Below, one piece after another: positions 61,101 through 64,000 of a DNA stretch of 64,000 bases. The notes under the pieces were generated by a model. It was not told the origin of the DNA. It worked only from the letters and a program-made list of their open reading frames with translations, and did no database searches. How positions within the stretch are numbered: the stretch's first letter is position 1; the number at the start of each line of letters is the position of its first letter. A program made the position numbers and the translations under genes. Source of the stretch: Sphaerotilus montanus (GTDB lineage Bacteria > Pseudomonadota > Gammaproteobacteria > Burkholderiales > Burkholderiaceae_C); the NCBI RefSeq assembly GCF_013410775.1, contig NZ_JACCFH010000001.1:3286001-3350000 (forward strand), given 5' to 3'.

Positions 61101-63512
61101 GTCTACACCGTCACCGCCACGCTGCGCACCACCGATGGCCGCACGACGACCCGCTCGTTCTGGCAGGTGGTGCAGGGCACGACGGGGCAGGGCGGTCGCT
61201 CGACCTCGCCGGTGCTGGTGGAAAACCGCACCGGCGCCACGCCGCGGCTGTGGAGCGTCAACCCGGACCACGGCAGCGTCAGCGTCTTCGATCTGGCGAT
61301 GAACACCCGCGTGGCGATCCTCCCGGTCGGCGCCCAGCCGCGCACGCTGGCGCTGGCGCCGGACGGTCGCATCTGGGTGGCGAACCAGGAGAGCGCCTCG
61401 CTGAGCATCGTCTCGCCGACGACGCTGGCGGTGGTGCAGACGGTGCTGCTGCCGCGGGCCTCGCAGCCCTACGGCGTGCTGGTCCGCGCGGACGGCACGG
61501 CGCTGGTGTCGCTGGAGGCCAGCGGACGGATCGCCCAGGTGTCGGCGGCGGGTGTGGTCGGCAACAGCGTCGACGTCGGCCCGAACGTGCGGCATCTGGC
61601 GCTGAACGCGGCGGGCACGCGCCTGCTGGCGACCCGCTTCATCACGCCGCCACTGCCCGGCGAAGGCACGGCGGCGGTGCAGACCAGCGTCGGCGGCGCG
61701 CCGAAGGGCGGCGAGCTGCTGGTGCTCGACCCGGCCACGCTGGCGCGCCAGTCGACCGTGGTGCTGCAGCACAGCGAACGCCCGGACACGACCGTCAGCA
61801 GCCGCGGCATCCCCAATTACCTCGGTGCGCCGGTGATCGCGCCCGACGGCCGCAGCGCCTGGGTGCCGTCCAAGCAGGACAACGTCCGGCGCGGCGCGCT
61901 GCGCGATGGCCTCGGCCTGACCTTCGAGACGACGGTGCGCGCCGTCAGCTCGGTCATCGACCTCGGCACGCTCACCGAAGCGACCGCCGCGCGCGTGGAC
62001 CACGACAACGCCGGCGTGGCCAGCGCGGCGGCGTTCCACCCGACGGGGGCCTTCCTGTTCGTCGCGCTGGAGGCCAGCCGCCACATCGCAGTGGTCGATC
62101 CGGTCGGGCGGCGCGAGCTGTTCCGCTTCGACACGGGCCGCGCGCCGCAGGGCGTGGCGGTGTCGGCGGACGGGTTCACGCTCTATGTCCACCACTTCAT
62201 GGACCGCAGCATCGGCGTGTTCGACCTGCGCCCGCTGCTGCAGCGCGGGGAAGCGGTGGTGCCCGCCACGGCGACGCTGGCGGCCACGGCCAGCGAAGTG
62301 CTGCCGGCGGCGGTGCTGCGCGGCAAGCAGCTGTTCTACGACGCCCGCGACCCGCGGCTGGCGCGCGACGGCTACATGAGCTGCGCCGCCTGCCACCACG
62401 ACGGTGGCCACGACGGCCGCACCTGGGACTTCACCGGCCAGGGCGAGGGCCTGCGCAACACCATCAGCCTGCGCGGACGGGCCGGTGCACAGGGCCGGCT
62501 GCACTGGAGCGCCAACTTCGACGAGGTGCAGGACTTCGAGGGCCAGATCCGCGGCCTGCAACAGGGCACCGGCCTGATGAGCGACGCCCAGTTCGCCACC
62601 GGCACGCGCAGCCAGCCGCTGGGCGATGCCAAGGCCGGCGTCAGCACCGACCTGGACGCGCTGGCGGCCTATGTCGCCTCGCTGAGCACCCACGCGCCGA
62701 CGCCGTACCGGCAGGCCGATGGCACGCTGACCCCCGACGCGGTGGCGGGCCGCGCGGTGTTCGCCGGCAAGTGCGCGAGCTGCCACGGCGGCGCCGATTT
62801 CACCGACAGCGCCTCCAGTCCGTTGCGCAACGTCGGCACGCTGAAAGCCTCCAGCGGCCAGCGCCTCGGCGCCACGCTGACGGGGCTGGACACCCCGACG
62901 CTGCGGGATGTCTGGTCAACCGCACCTTACCTGCACGATGGCGCGGCCGCCACCATCGAGGCCGCCGTGCAGGCGCACACCACGCTGTCGCCCGCGCTCA
63001 CCGCCGCCGAGCTGGCGCAGGTCAGCGCCTATGTGCGCCAGATCGGCCGCGAGGAACCCACGGCGCCGACCCCGACCGGCGCCGGCACCGGCCTGCGCGG
63101 CGAGTACTTTGCCGGCACCGCGCTGGCCGGCACGCCGCTGCGCACCACCGCCGAGGCGGTCGACTTCAACTGGGACCGGGGCGCGCCGGCCGCGGGGGTG
63201 CCGGTCGACAACTTCTCGGTGCGCTGGAGCGGCTGGGTCGAGGCGCCGGAGACGGGCACCGTGGTGTTCCAGACGCGCTCGGACGACGGCGTGCGTGTCT
63301 GGGTCAATGGCGTGCAGGTCATCAGCAACTGGACCGACCACGGCGTGACCGACAACACCAGCGCCGCGGTCAGCATGGTGGCCGGACAGCGGCTGCGCAT
63401 CGTCGTCGAATACTACGAGCGCGGCGGTCGTGCCGAGATCGCGCTGCGCTGGCGCTGGCCGGCCGCGAGCGTGTTCACCGCGGTGCCTGCGAACCGGCTG
63501 TACCTGCCGTGA
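58176..63512 (+). CDS. Giant lipoprotein: galactose-oxidase-like copper radical domain fused to di-haem cytochrome c and carbohydrate-binding modules
   Basis: The 1778-residue protein starts with a lipoprotein signal (TAALLAC, cysteine 26). Residues about 50-530 form a galactose-oxidase-like propeller with every catalytic position: C126 (MFCPG) and Y170 (RGYQ) for the thioether cofactor, W188 (GSWSGG), Y382-H383 (NYHS) and H468 (THTV). An Ig-like domain, two discoidin-like modules (about 610-905), a PKD domain (about 915-1000, YQWDFGDG) and a YVTN-type propeller (about 1020-1370) follow. A di-haem cytochrome c part has CAACH at 1403-1407 and CASCH at 1533-1537, and a PA14 domain (about 1639-1778) ends the protein. 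Known family members oxidise alcohols to aldehydes with Cu. Electrons could go to the haems rather than to oxygen, but that is inference. A cytochrome gene overlaps its stop. Confidence 0.9.
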   Translation: MNLPCSSWRLPRRMLLLTATAALLACNSEEPDATNATGTASTTAPLVRRQALAAVQPNLARWSAVKTLPLVPVSAANLPDGRLLMWSAEEKFSFGGSGRTYSLTFDPRSEAVSERLVSETGHDMFCPGTTNLADGRILVNGGLDSAKTSIFNPATGMWTAGALMNIPRGYQANTLLPDGGVLTLGGSWSGGVGNKHGEVWTEAGGWRRLSGVPIDSFLSPDPSRNFGGDSHFWLIPAGNGRVFHAGPGVNMHWIDARGTGSVTPAGRRGDDEFSVSGNTVMYDAGKVLKTGGGPGYDSVQANANSYVIDLNGGVTVRKLPPMAYRRAFHNSVVLPNGQVVILGGQTFAVGFSDANSVLAPELWDPETEAFTTLPAMAVPRNYHSVALLLPDGRVLSAGGGLCGAGCAANHPDLQILSPPYLSNADGTPAVRPVITAAPTVAGHGQTIEVTTDSAVSAFALVRQSSTTHTVNNDQRRLPLAFRALGGNRYAVDVPTNGGLALPGQWMLFALNAAGTPSVSTLLRLTLDGSPQLAPVTDQASTTAGPVGFTPQVTLPAGTVASWRATGLPAGTTIDPVTGRISGTPTTAGTFRVTVFASAGGRTVSTDFVWTISHPAATRYVRLEALSEVNGNPWSSAAEIELLGADGRPLPRTGWTATADSAETAGEDGRAANVLDGNPATIWHTTWSASTAPMPHWIVLDLQRGTEVTGLRYLPRSNMPNGTIRQFRVLLSADGVNWGPPVASGDFTQLDASATAEKTVHFENVARGRAAGQSSQFDVGAAGRAVDGNTDGNWAGNSVSHTQSEANAWWAVDLGRAHDLHAIRLWNRTDCCADRLTNFHVFASDTPMTGRTLAALLADTTVWRRSVTTTAPRALRLDALGARGRHVRVQLAGTSFLQLAEVEVHGRPAADTPPPVTLPTLQPVTVAPVAAGGTVSWTAAPSLAGTYTYQWDFGDGTPVSAWSASPSASHAFAAAGVYTVTATLRTTDGRTTTRSFWQVVQGTTGQGGRSTSPVLVENRTGATPRLWSVNPDHGSVSVFDLAMNTRVAILPVGAQPRTLALAPDGRIWVANQESASLSIVSPTTLAVVQTVLLPRASQPYGVLVRADGTALVSLEASGRIAQVSAAGVVGNSVDVGPNVRHLALNAAGTRLLATRFITPPLPGEGTAAVQTSVGGAPKGGELLVLDPATLARQSTVVLQHSERPDTTVSSRGIPNYLGAPVIAPDGRSAWVPSKQDNVRRGALRDGLGLTFETTVRAVSSVIDLGTLTEATAARVDHDNAGVASAAAFHPTGAFLFVALEASRHIAVVDPVGRRELFRFDTGRAPQGVAVSADGFTLYVHHFMDRSIGVFDLRPLLQRGEAVVPATATLAATASEVLPAAVLRGKQLFYDARDPRLARDGYMSCAACHHDGGHDGRTWDFTGQGEGLRNTISLRGRAGAQGRLHWSANFDEVQDFEGQIRGLQQGTGLMSDAQFATGTRSQPLGDAKAGVSTDLDALAAYVASLSTHAPTPYRQADGTLTPDAVAGRAVFAGKCASCHGGADFTDSASSPLRNVGTLKASSGQRLGATLTGLDTPTLRDVWSTAPYLHDGAAATIEAAVQAHTTLSPALTAAELAQVSAYVRQIGREEPTAPTPTGAGTGLRGEYFAGTALAGTPLRTTAEAVDFNWDRGAPAAGVPVDNFSVRWSGWVEAPETGTVVFQTRSDDGVRVWVNGVQVISNWTDHGVTDNTSAAVSMVAGQRLRIVVEYYERGGRAEIALRWRWPAASVFTAVPANRLYLP

Positions 63513-63994
63513 GGCCGCGGCAGCGCGTGTCGCTCGCCGGCGCCGGCCTGGCGGCCCTGGTCGTCGCTGGCGCGTTGTTCTGGTCAGGGGAGCGGGCCGG
63601 GCCGGCGCAAGCCGGGCTGCAGGGGGCTGCGCTGTGGCGTGGCACGCTGCCGCTGACCGCCCGCATCGCCGGTCATGCGCACGCGCTGCCACCCGTGGCG
63701 GCGCGTTGCATCAACTGCCACGGCGGCGAGTCTGGTGCCTCCGCGTCCGCGTCGGCCGCGGGCCGTGATCCGCTGGACGGGGCCGCGCCCGTGCTGACAG
63801 CCCGCCATCTGCGCGAGCCGACGGCCCGGCGCGGCGGACCGCCTTCCCGCTATGACGCGGCCGCGTTCTGCACGCTGCTGCGGACCGGGGTCGATCCGGC
63901 CTCGGTGCTGCTGCCCCGCCACATGCCGCGCTACGAGATCACCGCGGCGGATTGCGACGCGCTGTGGATCCATCTGACCGGGATGCCCGCATGA
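63509..63994 (+). CDS. Exported mono-haem cytochrome c coupled to the copper oxidase
   Basis: The 161-residue product starts at GTG 63509, overlapping the upstream stop by four bases (GTGA). It has an N-terminal hydrophobic segment (about 8-25, signal or anchor) and one haem motif CINCH (near residues 67-71). Histidine- and methionine-containing segments near the C-terminus (LLPRHMPRYEITAADCDALW) could supply the sixth haem ligand. Coupling to the copper-radical/cytochrome fusion suggests it passes electrons on from that enzyme. Another ATG at 63991 overlaps its stop. Confidence 0.75.
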   Translation: MRPRQRVSLAGAGLAALVVAGALFWSGERAGPAQAGLQGAALWRGTLPLTARIAGHAHALPPVAARCINCHGGESGASASASAAGRDPLDGAAPVLTARHLREPTARRGGPPSRYDAAAFCTLLRTGVDPASVLLPRHMPRYEITAADCDALWIHLTGMPA

Positions 63995-64000
63995 ACAGGG
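63991..64000 (+). CDS. Start of a further coupled gene, cut by the window edge
   Basis: ATGAACAGGG at the right edge has an ATG overlapping the TGA of the cytochrome gene, the same ATGA junction used throughout this operon-rich region. Only three codons are visible (M-N-R), so no product can be named. Confidence 0.4.

Noticed and set aside
58137-62786. Very long open frame on the minus strand (about 1549 codons) opposite the copper-oxidase gene
   Set aside because: It reads as Arg/Gly/His/Ala-rich low complexity, a usual antisense by-product of strong GC codon bias; the plus strand has clear domains and catalytic residues.

Overview
The window looks like chromosomal DNA of a high-GC betaproteobacterium of the order Burkholderiales. 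The his-tat gene order (hisI-hisE-HIT-tatA), the Burkholderiales-style flhB-flhA-flhF-flhG-fliA block, and a TCA block (gntR, sdhCDAB-sdhE-gltA, mdh, a CitE-like gene, acnB) all point that way. A Leptothrix/Sphaerotilus/Rubrivivax-type relative is plausible, but that is inference from gene content. No rRNA, tRNA, CRISPR array, phage or insertion sequence was recognised.

Layout. 1-7.8 kb: minus-strand tatA (cut by the edge), HIT protein, hisE, hisI; pdxA facing ubiA; a GGDEF-EAL protein; oxyR divergent from a di-haem cytochrome c. 7.8-11.8 kb: a CopA-type copper ATPase divergent from an orphan family-5 substrate-binding protein. 11.9-20 kb: flhB-flhA-flhF-flhG-fliA plus a soluble chemotaxis transducer, mostly with ATGA overlaps; the FlhG homologue has lost its P-loop. 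20-31.8 kb: the TCA block, with two near-identical palindromes, one between gntR and mdh and one inside the acnB promoter. 32.2-32.6 kb is an AT-rich patch, followed by the 5-oxoprolinase operon pxpBCA and a REP-like palindrome.

35.4-40.1 kb is a tight four-gene operon: membrane-anchored solute-binding-like protein, lipoprotein joining a solute-binding-like half to a von Willebrand A domain, XpaC-like protein and TelA-like protein. 40.1-42.1 kb holds a Sel1-repeat protein, a retropepsin-like protease and a DUF4124-glutaredoxin protein.

42.1-52.8 kb is the most unusual region. One minus-strand operon encodes, in order of transcription, a GAF-HlyD membrane protein, a membrane protein combining a PqqD-like region, an M50 metalloprotease-like core and an HlyD-like arm, a short SecA-like ATPase, a periplasmic adaptor, a 969-residue LEPR-XLL repeat exoprotein, and a diguanylate cyclase. 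A textbook TGTGA-N6-TCACA site and a hairpin lie just upstream. I read this as a candidate dedicated export/maturation system with its own substrate and a c-di-GMP output; that is inference.

52.9-64 kb: a Tat-type PhoX phosphatase with a candidate Pho box, a small lipoprotein, uvrD, and a 1778-residue lipoprotein that joins a copper-radical (galactose-oxidase) domain with all ligand residues to discoidin, PKD, beta-propeller, di-haem cytochrome c and PA14 modules. It is coupled to a mono-haem cytochrome, and another gene appears to start at the window edge.
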